A stretch of DNA of 64,000 nucleotides, from NCBI RefSeq assembly GCF_003323735.1, contig NZ_QOIM01000038.1:1-64000 (forward strand), read 5' to 3'. Below are positions 7,957 to 16,471 of this stretch, in pieces. The stretch is from Streptomyces reniochalinae. GTDB taxonomy: Bacteria; Actinomycetota; Actinomycetes; Streptomycetales; Streptomycetaceae. The first letter of the stretch is position 1; every line of letters begins with the position of its first letter. The notes beneath the pieces are model-generated. The model did not search any database. It had not been told where the DNA came from and was given only the letters and a program-made list of their open reading frames with translations. The position numbers and the translations under genes are program-made.

Positions 7957-8784
7957 ATGCTCACTGAACCTCGTTCCGGGCGGCTGGCCGCCTGGGGAAA
8001 CGCGCTCTTCGCCGGTCTCGTCTCGCCTGACGAGGCCGCCGAGCGCATCGTTGAGGGCGATGCCCTGCACCGTGTGGCGCTGCCGGACGAGGAGGGCGCA
8101 CCGGTGGGGCTGACGCTGGCGCTGGGCCGGCTGCGGTCGCTGGGCGCGGTCGGTCTGCGGGTGGCGCTGCCGGTGCCGGGACACCCGCTGGGACTGAGCG
8201 GGCCGCCGGAGTTCAACGCGCGGGCGGTGGCGGCCGAGGAGGCGGTGCTGGTGCACGGCGCCGCGCTGGGCCTGGTCCCCGCGGTGCACGAGGCGGGGCC
8301 TGAGGCGGCGGATCCGGGGGACGTGCACACCGAGGTGGTGTGGGAGTGCCTGCCGGTGCGCGAGGCGCCGCCCGCCGACGTGCCCTCCCTCGCGGAGGCC
8401 GAGCGGGAGCTGGCTGAGGCGTTGCGGGAGGCCACCGAGGTGCTCACCCGGCTGGACGTGGCGGGTTCTGGGCCGGTCGCGGACGCGGCGCTCGAGGCGT
8501 ACCGCGCGCGGCTGGAGGCGGGCAGGCAGCTGCTGGCTCCGGGCTATCCGCCGCGTGCGGTGCGGGTGCTGGAGCTGGCCCAGCGGGTGGGGGCGCTGGT
8601 GACGATCGCGTACGGCGGCGGGGGTGCAGGGCGTGAGCACGGCGGGGCGCTGAGCGCGTCGGCGATCGCGGCGCGGGCGGAGGCGCTGCGTCCTGTGGAG
8701 CGTACGGCGCGGCGGGCGCAGGTGGCCGCGTACAACGCGTACGCGGAGGAGCTGGAGCGGCGCCGGGAGGGCGGGCGGCCCTGA
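7957..8784 (+). CDS. Conserved hypothetical protein
   Basis: 275-aa acidic, Ala/Leu/Glu-rich soluble protein that I cannot assign to a family. The helical C-terminal half (residues 140-275) has regularly spaced Arg/Glu, for example EAERELAEALREATEVLTRL and a charged ELERRREGG tail, and may form coiled coil. No signal peptide, membrane segment or catalytic motif seen. TAGGCT (7945-7950) ends 6 nt before the ATG and there is no ribosome site, so the mRNA is probably leaderless; the 10-mer TCCCTAGGCT is duplicated here (7931-7950). Good codon bias supports it being real. Confidence 0.75.
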   Translation: MLTEPRSGRLAAWGNALFAGLVSPDEAAERIVEGDALHRVALPDEEGAPVGLTLALGRLRSLGAVGLRVALPVPGHPLGLSGPPEFNARAVAAEEAVLVHGAALGLVPAVHEAGPEAADPGDVHTEVVWECLPVREAPPADVPSLAEAERELAEALREATEVLTRLDVAGSGPVADAALEAYRARLEAGRQLLAPGYPPRAVRVLELAQRVGALVTIAYGGGGAGREHGGALSASAIAARAEALRPVERTARRAQVAAYNAYAEELERRREGGRP

Positions 8785-8787
8785 GGC

Positions 8788-8807
8788 TCCGGGGCCCCGG
8801 CCCCGGA
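8788..8807. terminator. Hairpin between convergent genes
   Basis: TCCGGGGCC and GGCCCCGGA form a 20-bp palindrome in the 45-bp gap between the hypothetical gene and the convergent chaplin gene; probably a bidirectional terminator. Confidence 0.5.
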
Positions 8808-8829
8808 CCCGCCCTTCCGGCGCGGCGCC

Positions 8830-9087
8830 TCAGTGGTTGACGGCGTGGTTGCCGAAGACGGGGTTGAGGACGCCGACGACGTTCACGGAGTTGCCCGAGA
8901 CGTTCGCGGGAACGTGGATCGGGGCCTGGACGATGTTGCCGGAGCCGACGCCGGGCGAGTTGGTGGCCGCGCCACTGGCGTCGGCGTGGTGCCCGGTGGC
9001 GAAGGCGGATCCGGCGCAGGCACCGGCGGCGACACCGGCCGCGGCGATGACGAGGGCGGCCTTCTTGGCGGTGTTCATGGAGCTCAT
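8830..9087 (-). CDS. chpE: Short chaplin lacking cysteines (ChpE-like)
   Basis: 85-aa secreted hydrophobic surface protein that assembles into amyloid-like films on aerial hyphae and spores. Signal peptide (residues 1 to about 30, AALVIAAAGVAAGACAGSAF then ATG) with a predicted cut after AFA. A single chaplin domain follows: NSPGVGSGNIVQAPIHVPAN, then NSVNVVGVLNPVFGNHAVNH. Most short chaplins have a conserved Cys pair; the mature part here has none, as in ChpE of S. coelicolor. ATG at 9087 has GGGAG upstream; the in-frame ATG at 9120 has no ribosome site. Confidence 0.88.
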   Translation of the reverse strand: MSSMNTAKKAALVIAAAGVAAGACAGSAFATGHHADASGAATNSPGVGSGNIVQAPIHVPANVSGNSVNVVGVLNPVFGNHAVNH

Positions 9088-9320
9088 GGGGTGTTCTCCC
9101 TGGGAATCAGCTGATCGCACCGCGGACGGGGCGCCGCGGGCACACCAGGGAGAACGGGCACCCGCCGGTGGGGATACGCAGAAAAGATGACGACCACACG
9201 ACGGTATGAATCACCGGGCCCAAGCGAACGGACGGGCGAATCCTCTGGCTCTCCGTGACGCGCACCGGCGCGGTCGGTCGGCGCGTCACCCCCTCAACCG
9301 GTGACGGCCCAACAGACCCA

Positions 9321-9368
9321 CCCCGTCACCCCGTCACCCCGTCACCCCGTCACCCCGTCACCCCGTGG
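9321..9368. repeat. 8-bp tandem repeat at the response-regulator stop codon
   Basis: CCCCGTCA occurs five times in perfect tandem (9321-9360), followed by a sixth unit CCCCGTGG (9361-9368). Each unit carries TGA on the minus strand, and the stop codon of the regulator (9350-9352) is one of them. Confidence 0.9.
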
Positions 9369-9988
9369 CGGACCGCCCACAGGGCGGCCTGGGTGCGGTC
9401 GGCCACGTCCAGCTTCATCAGGATGTTGGAGACGTGTGTCTTGACCGTCTTCTCCGACAGCACGAGGGCCCGCGCGATCTCACGGTTGGAGCGGCCGTCC
9501 GCTATCAGTCCCAGCACCTCGCGTTCCCGCTCGGTGAGTGCGGGGCCGCGACCCGCGCCGCCGTTCTGGTCGTCGGTGAGCAGCGCGCCGGCGACCTCGG
9601 GCTGGAGCAGCACGTGCCCCGCGTGCACCGACCGGATGGCGCCCGCCAGCGCCTCGGGGTCGACGTCCTTGTAGACGTATCCGGCGGCGCCCGCCCGCAG
9701 GGCAGGCACGACCGTGCGCTGTTCGGTGAAGCTGGTGACGATCAGCACCCTGGCCGGGTTGCCGCGCTCCCGCAGCAGCCGCAGGGCCTCGACGCCGTCG
9801 GTGCCGGGCATCTTGACGTCCATCAGGACGACGTCGGGGCGCAGCTCCTCGGCGCGGGCGACACCCTCGTCGCCGTCCGAGGCCTCCCCCACGACCTCGA
9901 TGTCGTCCTGCACCTCCAGGAACGTGCGCAGCCCTCGCCGTACGACCTGGTGGTCGTCGACGAGCAGGACCCGGATCCGGTCAGCCAC
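9350..9988 (-). CDS. LuxR/NarL-family response regulator
   Basis: 212-aa DNA-binding response regulator. The receiver domain (residues 1-120) has acidic DD at 11-12, phospho-acceptor Asp57 in VVLMDVKMPGTDG and Lys107-region YKDVDPEAL. The C-terminal LuxR helix-turn-helix (about 145-205) reads LTEREREVLGLIADGRSNRE followed by EKTVKTHVSNILMKL. The GTG start overlaps the end of the kinase gene by 8 nt, so the two are translationally coupled partners. The stop codon lies inside an 8-bp tandem repeat. Confidence 0.95.
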   Translation of the reverse strand: MADRIRVLLVDDHQVVRRGLRTFLEVQDDIEVVGEASDGDEGVARAEELRPDVVLMDVKMPGTDGVEALRLLRERGNPARVLIVTSFTEQRTVVPALRAGAAGYVYKDVDPEALAGAIRSVHAGHVLLQPEVAGALLTDDQNGGAGRGPALTEREREVLGLIADGRSNREIARALVLSEKTVKTHVSNILMKLDVADRTQAALWAVRHGVTG

Positions 9989-11183
9989 CTGGCACCTCCA
10001 TGGAGACGACGGTGCCCTTGCCGGGCTCCGAGTGAACGCTCAGCGCGCCGCCGACGCCGGAGGCCCTGTCGCGCATCGAGACGAGTCCGAGGTGCCGTCC
10101 CGCCGAACGGACCGCCGCCGGGTCGAAGCCGGCGCCGTCGTCGGTGACGGTGAGGACGACGGCAGGCCCCCGGCGGGCGAGAGCGACACGGACGTGTGCG
10201 GGGTCCGCGTGCCGCAGGGCGTTGTGCAGTGCTTCCTGGGCGACGCGCAGCAGCGCTTCCTCCTGTGCGGAGGGCAGCGCCCTGACGCCGTCGCACGCGA
10301 AGTCGACGCGGGCGCTGTGCGCACGGTCGAGGACCTGCGCCTGGGTGCGCAGGGTCGCCACCAGCCCGTCCTCGTCGAGCGCGGCGGGGCGCAGCTCCAC
10401 GACGGCGGCGCGCAGCTCGTCGGCCGCCTCCCCGGACAGCCGCGCGACCTCGTGCAGCTCCGCCTTGGCACGGGCGGGGTCGCGGTCGACCAGCGCGGTG
10501 GCGGCCTGGGCCGTCAGCCGCAACGAGAAGAGTTTCTGGGCGACGGCGTCGTGCAGCTCGTGACCGATGCGGGAGCGCTCCTGGGCGATGGTCAGCTCGC
10601 GGCTGCGCTCGTAGAGGCGCGCGTTGGTGAGGGCGAGCGCCGCGTGCTGGGCGAGCAGGCGCAGCAGCTCCTCGTCGTCCTCGGTGAAGGCGCAGGGCCG
10701 CTCCTGGGAAGCGGGACGCCTTCGCCCCGTCCGGGCGCCGCCGCGCTCGTCGGCGGAGTCGCGCTCGTTCGCGAGGCAGCGCTTGTTCGCGAGGAAGAGT
10801 GCGCCGAGCACCTGCTCGCCGTCGGCGATGGGCATGCCGAGGAAGTCGGCCATCATCGGGTGCGCCGAGGGCCAGCCGCCGAAGCGGGGGTGCTTGCGGA
10901 CGTCGGCGAGGCGCTGCGGGGTGGCGTCGTGCAGCATCGCGGCGAGGATGCCGTGCTGACGGGGCAGCGGGCCGATGGCCTTCCACTGCTCGTCGCTGAC
11001 CCCTGCGACGACGAACTGCGCGAAGCCGCCGTGGTCGTCGGGGACGCCGAGGGCCGCGTACTCGGCGTCGAGCAGGTCGCGGGCGGAGGCGACGATCGTC
11101 TGGAGGACGTCGCGCACCTCCAGCCTGCGGTTCATGGCGAGCAGTGCCGCGCTGACCGCGGCGAGCCCGGAACGGGGGACCAT
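9981..11183 (-). CDS. GAF-domain sensor histidine kinase
   Basis: 400-aa cytosolic NarX/HisKA_3-type kinase. GAF domain at about residues 20-190, interrupted by a charged insert near 138-163. DHp motif QERSRIGHELHDAVAQKL with phospho-His211; ATPase domain with N-box EALHNALRHA and G-box DDGAGFDP. No membrane segment, so the signal is intracellular, perhaps a redox or small-molecule ligand. ATG at 11183 preferred over an in-frame GTG at 11192: TACGGT ends 7 nt upstream, as in leaderless genes. It is followed by the overlapping regulator gene. Confidence 0.93.
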   Translation of the reverse strand: MVPRSGLAAVSAALLAMNRRLEVRDVLQTIVASARDLLDAEYAALGVPDDHGGFAQFVVAGVSDEQWKAIGPLPRQHGILAAMLHDATPQRLADVRKHPRFGGWPSAHPMMADFLGMPIADGEQVLGALFLANKRCLANERDSADERGGARTGRRRPASQERPCAFTEDDEELLRLLAQHAALALTNARLYERSRELTIAQERSRIGHELHDAVAQKLFSLRLTAQAATALVDRDPARAKAELHEVARLSGEAADELRAAVVELRPAALDEDGLVATLRTQAQVLDRAHSARVDFACDGVRALPSAQEEALLRVAQEALHNALRHADPAHVRVALARRGPAVVLTVTDDGAGFDPAAVRSAGRHLGLVSMRDRASGVGGALSVHSEPGKGTVVSMEVPGG

Positions 11184-11282
11184 GCGGACCACCGTACTCG
11201 CGGGAGGGGTCCCGGGGGATCGGACCGCGGCCAGGGGCGTGGCCGACCGGTGGTCCTAGGTCCAGGGTCCCGGTCCGTCAGG

Positions 11283-11331
11283 ACAGCGCGTGAGGGGGGC
11301 ACCCTCCACAGGTGCCCCCCTCACGCGCTGT
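11283..11331 (-). terminator. Very strong hairpin after the FHA-ABC transporter
   Basis: A perfect 21-bp stem (11283-11303 with 11311-11331) and a 7-nt loop, CTCCACA. It lies 18 nt after the transporter stop codon and would isolate it from the downstream kinase operon. No T-tract. Confidence 0.8.
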
Positions 11332-11349
11332 GCGGACGTGCCGCATGTC

Positions 11350-14064
11350 TCACTTGCGCATGATCTCCGGCTCGTGACGGCGGAGCAGGCGGATGACCAC
11401 GAAGTAGCAGAGGATGCCCATCACGACGAGGATGCCGACGTCCATCGCCCACTGGTCCAGGGAGTGGTCCCACAGCGGGTCGGTGTTGGTGGGGTCCTTC
11501 TTGTCCTGCGGCATCAGGCGGCCGAGCTCGACCGTGGTGCCCAGGCCCGCGATGGCCCACCGGGACGGCATCAGCCAGGCGAACTGCTCGACGCCCGGGC
11601 TGTCGAACAGCTTGAAGAGCACTCCGGTGAAGACGACCTGGACGACCGCGAAGAGCACGAGCAGGATCATCGTCTTCTCGGAGGTCTTCACCAGCGAGGA
11701 GATGATCAGGCCGAACATCATCGAGGTGGCGCCGAGCGCGATCATGACCAGGGCCATCTCGAGGGCCGGGTTGGTGATCAGCAGGCCCTCTTCGGGCAGG
11801 TCGCGCGGGAAGAAGCCGACGACGCACATGAGCAGGCCCTGGATGGCGGCGACGACGCCCAGCACGATGACCTTCGACATCAGGTACGCCGAGCGGGAGA
11901 GTCCTGTGGCCCGTTCGCGTTCGTAGATGACGCGTTCCTTGATCAGCTCACGCACCGAGTTGGCCGCGCCGGAGAAGCAGGCGCCGATGGCGAGGATGAG
12001 CAGGATCGGCCCCGCGTCGCCGTTGGTCTTGCCCGCCGGTGCCGTCAGCCCGTAGTCGGACGGCATCAGTGTGCTGACGAAGCCGAGGATCAGCGGGGTG
12101 ACGAAGGACAGCACGAGGAAGGAGCGGTCCGAGACGATCACCGAGATGTAGCGTCTCATCAGCGTCCACAGCTGACTGCCCCAGCTCTGCGGTTTCTGCA
12201 GGCGTTGCGGCTGCATCGCCTGCTGCTGCGCGGCGTAGGGGTCCTGCGGCGACTGCTGGTCGATGTCGGCCGCGTACATCTGGTAGTGCTGGGAGCCCTG
12301 CCAGCGGCCCATCCAGTCGTAGTCGCGGTAGTTCTCGAAGGCGGAGAAGACGTCGGCCCACGAGTCGTAGCCGAAGAAGTTCAGCGCCTCCTCGGGCGGG
12401 CCGAAGTAGGCCACACCGCCGCCGGGCGCCATCACCAGCAGCTTGTCGCACAGGCCGAGTTCGGCCACCGAGTGGGTGACGACCAGTACCGTGCGGCCGT
12501 CGTCGGCCAGGCCGCGCAGCAGCTGCATGACGTCGCGGTCCATGCCCGGGTCGAGGCCAGAGGTCGGCTCGTCCAAGAAGATCAGCGACGGCTTGGTGAG
12601 CAGCTCCAGAGCGACCGAGACGCGCTTGCGCTGGCCGCCGGAGAGGGAGGTGACGCGCTTGTCGGCGTGGATGTCGAGCTTGAGCTCGGCCAGCACCTCC
12701 TCGACCCGGGCGTTGCGTTCGGCCTCGGCGACGTCACCGGGGAAGCGGAGCTTGGCCGCGTAGCGCAGCGCGGTGCGGACCTTCAGCTCCTTGTGGAGGA
12801 TGTCGTCCTGGGGGACGAGGCCGATGCGCTGCCGCAGCTCGGCGAACTGCTTGTAGAGGTTGCGGTTGTCGTAGAGGACCTCACCCGCGTCGGCCGGCCG
12901 GTACCCGGTCAGTGCGCGCAGCAGCGTCGACTTGCCGGACCCGGAGGGACCGATGACGCCTATGAGCGACTTCTCCGGGACGCCGAAGGTGACGTTGTTG
13001 AGGATGACCTTGCCGCCGTCGACCTTCACGGTCAGGTGCCGGGCGGAGAAGGAGACGTCACCGGTGTCGACGAACTCCTCCAGCCGGTCGCCGACCAGCC
13101 GGAAGGTGGAGTGGCCGATGCCGACGATGTCCTGGGGGGTGATCGTCACCGTCCCGGACTTGGGCATCGGCTGACCGTTGACGTAGGTGCCGTTGTGGCT
13201 GCCCAGGTCGCGGATCTCGGCGCGTCCGTCGGGTGAGGCGTGGAACTCGGCGTGGTGCCGGGAGACCTGGAGGTCGGAGACGACCAGGTCGTTCTCCAGC
13301 GCACGGCCGATGCGCATCACCCGGCCGAGGGAGAGCTGGTGGAACGTCGTCGGGCTGCGATCCCCGCCGCCGGTCTGGCCGCCCGTGGCGGGACCGCTCC
13401 CCTGCGGGCCCATCCCCTGCGGGCCTGGGGCACCGTGCGGCACGGGGGCACCCTGCTGCGGCATGTGCTGCTGCGGCATGTGCTGCTGGGGGTACTGCTG
13501 CGGGGGTGCCTGCTGCGCGTAACCCTGCTGGGCCATCTGCGGCGCCTGCTGCATCTGCTGCGGCATCTGGGGCGCCTGCTGCTGCCAGCCCGGGTGCGGC
13601 TGCTGGGGCTGCCGGCCCCAGCCCGGTCCCTGGCCGCCGGGCACGATGCCCGGCTGCTGCGTCGGGGCGCTGTGCGCGGCCGCCGCCTGGGCCGCACCCG
13701 GCTGCCGGCCCGCAGCCGCTCCCTGCGCGTACATGCCGCCGCCCGTGGCCTGCCCGCCCGCGCCCGCGGAGAAAGTGAGCTTCGGCCCGTCGCTGGCGTT
13801 GCCCAGGTGGACGCTCATGCCGGGGGCGAGCTCCAACTGCTGGAGCCGACGCCCCTGCACGTACGTGCCGTTGGTGCTGCCGTGGTCCTCAATGACCCAG
13901 GCACGCCCTCCCCAGCGCACCGTGGCGTGTCGCCAGGAGACCCTGGCGTCGTCGATCGCGACATCCCCCTGCGGATCGCGGCCGAGGGTGTACGCCCTGG
14001 ACGGGTCGAGCGTCCAGGTCTGTCCGTTCAATTCCAGTACGAGTTCCGGCACTCCATGCCCCAC
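11350..14064 (-). CDS. Double-FHA ABC transporter (ATPase-permease fusion)
   Basis: 904-aa membrane protein resembling mycobacterial Rv1747. Order: FHA domain 1 (about 20-100; YTLGRDPQGDVAIDD, STNGTYV); a Gln/Pro/Met-rich disordered linker with PQQHMPQQ repeats (about 105-225); FHA domain 2 (about 240-330; SRHHAEFH, SHNGTYVNG); an ABCG-type ATPase (Walker A GPSGSGKST, signature LSGGQRKR, Walker B LIFLDEPTSGLDPG); then an ABC-2 permease with about six membrane segments. FHA domains bind phosphothreonine, implying Ser/Thr-kinase control of export. The substrate is unknown. GTG at 14064 is the likely start. A strong hairpin follows. Confidence 0.93.
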   Translation of the reverse strand: MGHGVPELVLELNGQTWTLDPSRAYTLGRDPQGDVAIDDARVSWRHATVRWGGRAWVIEDHGSTNGTYVQGRRLQQLELAPGMSVHLGNASDGPKLTFSAGAGGQATGGGMYAQGAAAGRQPGAAQAAAAHSAPTQQPGIVPGGQGPGWGRQPQQPHPGWQQQAPQMPQQMQQAPQMAQQGYAQQAPPQQYPQQHMPQQHMPQQGAPVPHGAPGPQGMGPQGSGPATGGQTGGGDRSPTTFHQLSLGRVMRIGRALENDLVVSDLQVSRHHAEFHASPDGRAEIRDLGSHNGTYVNGQPMPKSGTVTITPQDIVGIGHSTFRLVGDRLEEFVDTGDVSFSARHLTVKVDGGKVILNNVTFGVPEKSLIGVIGPSGSGKSTLLRALTGYRPADAGEVLYDNRNLYKQFAELRQRIGLVPQDDILHKELKVRTALRYAAKLRFPGDVAEAERNARVEEVLAELKLDIHADKRVTSLSGGQRKRVSVALELLTKPSLIFLDEPTSGLDPGMDRDVMQLLRGLADDGRTVLVVTHSVAELGLCDKLLVMAPGGGVAYFGPPEEALNFFGYDSWADVFSAFENYRDYDWMGRWQGSQHYQMYAADIDQQSPQDPYAAQQQAMQPQRLQKPQSWGSQLWTLMRRYISVIVSDRSFLVLSFVTPLILGFVSTLMPSDYGLTAPAGKTNGDAGPILLILAIGACFSGAANSVRELIKERVIYERERATGLSRSAYLMSKVIVLGVVAAIQGLLMCVVGFFPRDLPEEGLLITNPALEMALVMIALGATSMMFGLIISSLVKTSEKTMILLVLFAVVQVVFTGVLFKLFDSPGVEQFAWLMPSRWAIAGLGTTVELGRLMPQDKKDPTNTDPLWDHSLDQWAMDVGILVVMGILCYFVVIRLLRRHEPEIMRK

Positions 14065-14380
14065 AAAGTTGTCCCCCGAGGTACCCCCTGCCGAGAGGGA
14101 GTCTAGGGATGGCGAACATCGTGGGGAACTATTTCAGGCGCGGCCCTCCGACAGGAAGCCGGGCCGGGGACAGGGACCAGGCTGTGACCATTCGGTCCGC
14201 GGGCTGTGGGGGAGAAAGGGTCCTGGCCGTCGATGCGGGGCGGATCGGCACCGATCCCGACTGATACGGACAAGCCGCATGACGGGTGCGGTCGGGCGCC
14301 CTGGCAGGTGCGACAGCGGCGGGCGACCGGGCCGGGCCGGGGCGGGGTGCCCCGCGGCGCGGCGGTACTGTGGCAGGACC

Positions 14381-15628
14381 ATGAGCGCAGATGTGGCCAC
14401 GCCTCCGTCGTACGCCGACACCCCGACCCTCCTCGTCAAGATCTTCGGCAAGGACCGGCCCGGTATCACCGCCGGGCTCTTCGACACCCTGGCGGCCTTC
14501 GCCGTCGAGGTCGTCGACATCGAGCAACTGGTCACGCGCGGGAGGATCACGCTGTGCGCACTGGTGACCGCCCCGTCGGCAGGGACCGGCACGGAGGGCG
14601 AGCTGCGCGCCACGGTGCACAGCTGGGCCGAGTCGATGGGCATGGAAGCCGAGATCATCTCCGGTACGGGTGACAACCGGCCGCGCGGCACGGGCCGCTC
14701 GCACGTCACGGTGCTGGGCCACCCGCTGACCTCGGAGTCGACCGCCGCCATAGCGGCCAGCATCACCTCCACGGGCGGCAACATCGACCGTATCTTCCGG
14801 CTCGCCAAATACCCGGTACTGGCCGTGGAGTTCGACGTCTCGGGGGCGCAGACGTCACTGCTGCGCACCTCGCTGGCGCTGGAGGCGAAGAAGTACGGCA
14901 TCGACGTCGCCGTCGTCGCCTCCGGGCTCCAGCGCAGGGCCCAGCGGCTGGTCGTCATGGACGTGGACTCCACCCTCATCCAGGACGAGGTGATCGAGCT
15001 GTTCGCCGCCCACGCGGGGTGCGAGACGGAGGTCGCCGAGGTGACGACCAGGGCCATGCGGGGGGAGCTGGACTTCGAGCAGTCCCTGCACGCGCGGGTG
15101 GCGCTGCTGGCCGGGCTGGACGCGTCGGTCGTGGACAAGGTGCGCGAGCGGGTGCGGCTGACGCCGGGCGCGCGCACCCTGGTCCGTACGCTCAAGCGGC
15201 TCGGCTACCAGGTGGGCGTCGTCTCGGGCGGCTTCACCCAGGTCACGGACGCGCTCCGGGAGGAGCTGGGCCTCGACTTCGCCGCCGCCAACACCCTGGA
15301 GATCGTCGACGGCAGACTGACGGGCCGGGTCACCGGCGAGATCGTCGACCGCGCGGGCAAGGCGCGGCTGCTGCGCCGCTTCGCCGCCGAGGCGGGCCTT
15401 CCGCTGGCGCAGACGGTCGCCATCGGTGACGGCGCCAACGATCTGGACATGCTCAACGCGGCCGGTCTCGGCGTCGCCTTCAACGCCAAGCCGCTGGTGC
15501 AGGAGAAGGTCCACACGGCGGTGAACGTCCCCTTCCTGGACACCGTGCTCTACCTGCTGGGCGTCACCCGGGAAGAGGTCGAGGCCGCTGACGGCCTCGT
15601 CGAGGGAGCCGGCGAAGACCTCGCCTAG
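14381..15628 (+). CDS. serB: Phosphoserine phosphatase SerB with ACT-type N-terminus
   Basis: 415-aa enzyme for the last step of serine synthesis, phosphoserine to serine. Two ACT-like regulatory domains (about residues 12-175; LVKIFGKDRPGITAGLFDTL) precede a HAD phosphatase. Motif I is VVMDVDSTLIQDEVIELFA (catalytic DxDST), motif II VVSGGFTQV, motif III/IV GDGANDLDML. The ATG follows GGCAGGACC; the frame is open far upstream but non-coding there. Divergent from the FHA-ABC gene. The ACT region suggests serine feedback. Confidence 0.95.
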   Translation: MSADVATPPSYADTPTLLVKIFGKDRPGITAGLFDTLAAFAVEVVDIEQLVTRGRITLCALVTAPSAGTGTEGELRATVHSWAESMGMEAEIISGTGDNRPRGTGRSHVTVLGHPLTSESTAAIAASITSTGGNIDRIFRLAKYPVLAVEFDVSGAQTSLLRTSLALEAKKYGIDVAVVASGLQRRAQRLVVMDVDSTLIQDEVIELFAAHAGCETEVAEVTTRAMRGELDFEQSLHARVALLAGLDASVVDKVRERVRLTPGARTLVRTLKRLGYQVGVVSGGFTQVTDALREELGLDFAAANTLEIVDGRLTGRVTGEIVDRAGKARLLRRFAAEAGLPLAQTVAIGDGANDLDMLNAAGLGVAFNAKPLVQEKVHTAVNVPFLDTVLYLLGVTREEVEAADGLVEGAGEDLA

Positions 15629-15633
15629 AGCGA

Positions 15634-15686
15634 TGCGACGGGCGGACCTCACCCGTAGGCCCTGCGACGGGCGGGCCTCACCCGTG
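15634..15686. repeat. 29-bp direct repeat after serB
   Basis: A 23-bp core, TGCGACGGGCGG(A/G)CCTCACCCGT, appears twice with a 29-bp period (from 15634 and 15663), starting 6 nt after the serB stop. Each copy can form a short ACGGG/CCCGT hairpin, so the pair may act as a terminator. Confidence 0.6.
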
Positions 15687-15764
15687 GCGCGCCGCAGCGG
15701 GCCCGGAGGGTTCCCCCGGCCCGCCGCGGTGCTCACCGTTCCTCCTCGGAAGGCGCTGCCGGTG

Positions 15765-16238
15765 TCAGCCGAACTGGCCGGGCTGGTAGTCGCCGGCCGG
15801 CATCCGGAGCATGACGTTGCCGCGGTTGAAGGCGTTGATGACGGAGATGACCCCCACCAGCGCGGCCAGCTGCTCCTCGTCGTAGTGCTTGGCGGCGTTG
15901 GCCCAGACCTCGTCGGTGACCCCGCCGGCCGCGTCGGCGACGCGGGTGGCCTCCTCGGCCAGCTCCAGCGCCGCGCGCTCGGCCTCGGTGAACACCGTGG
16001 CCTCCCGCCAGGCGGCGACCATGTTGAGGCGCTCAGCGGACTCTCCGGCGTGCACGGCGTCCTTGAAGTGCATGTCGGCGCAGAAGCCGCAGCCGTTGAT
16101 CTGGCTGGCGCGCAGTTTCACCAGTTCCTGCGTGGCGGCGGGCAGCGTCGAGTCCGCGACCACCTTGTTGGCGGCGATGAAGTGCTTGAAGACCTTGCTG
16201 AGGACCGGGCTGGCGAAGGGGTTCAGGCGTGCTTCCAT
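15765..16238 (-). CDS. AhpD-like carboxymuconolactone decarboxylase-family protein
   Basis: 157-aa protein with the AhpD-type redox signature INGCGFCADMHFKDA (CxxC plus His) and the flanking KLRASQ and ALELAEEAT helices. Members are alkyl-hydroperoxide or thiol peroxidases, or gamma-carboxymuconolactone decarboxylases; the CxxC-His arrangement favours peroxidase. ATG at 16238 (MEARLNPFASPVLSK) has GGAG 6 nt upstream; the frame is open 30 codons further, but that part is not typical. Confidence 0.88.
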   Translation of the reverse strand: MEARLNPFASPVLSKVFKHFIAANKVVADSTLPAATQELVKLRASQINGCGFCADMHFKDAVHAGESAERLNMVAAWREATVFTEAERAALELAEEATRVADAAGGVTDEVWANAAKHYDEEQLAALVGVISVINAFNRGNVMLRMPAGDYQPGQFG

Positions 16239-16407
16239 GAGGTGCTCCACTGCGTCGTGCCGACGGTTACACACCTTTGACGAGGCGTCTCGGCCCAGTG
16301 TGACACGAGCTGGTGTGACGTGCGCCACAAAGAAGAGCGGAGCGGTCGAACAGGAACTGGAGACGGGCTCGTTCGCCGCCGGAACCGGCCCGTAGGCGGA
16401 CGGGCGC

Positions 16408-16435
16408 GCCGCGGCACTCGACGGAGTGCCACGGC
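16408..16435 (-). terminator. Hairpin after the SixA-like gene
   Basis: GCCG-C-GGCACTC and GAGTGCC-A-CGGC pair around the tetraloop GACG, an 11-bp stem with one mismatch, 37 nt past the stop. Confidence 0.55.
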
Positions 16436-16471
16436 GGCGGGGACGGCCGGCAGAAGGGGTTCAGTCGCGGC

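Noticed and set aside
11290..13236. A 648-aa plus-strand open frame
   Set aside because: Antisense shadow of the FHA-ABC transporter gene; begins inside its terminator hairpin.
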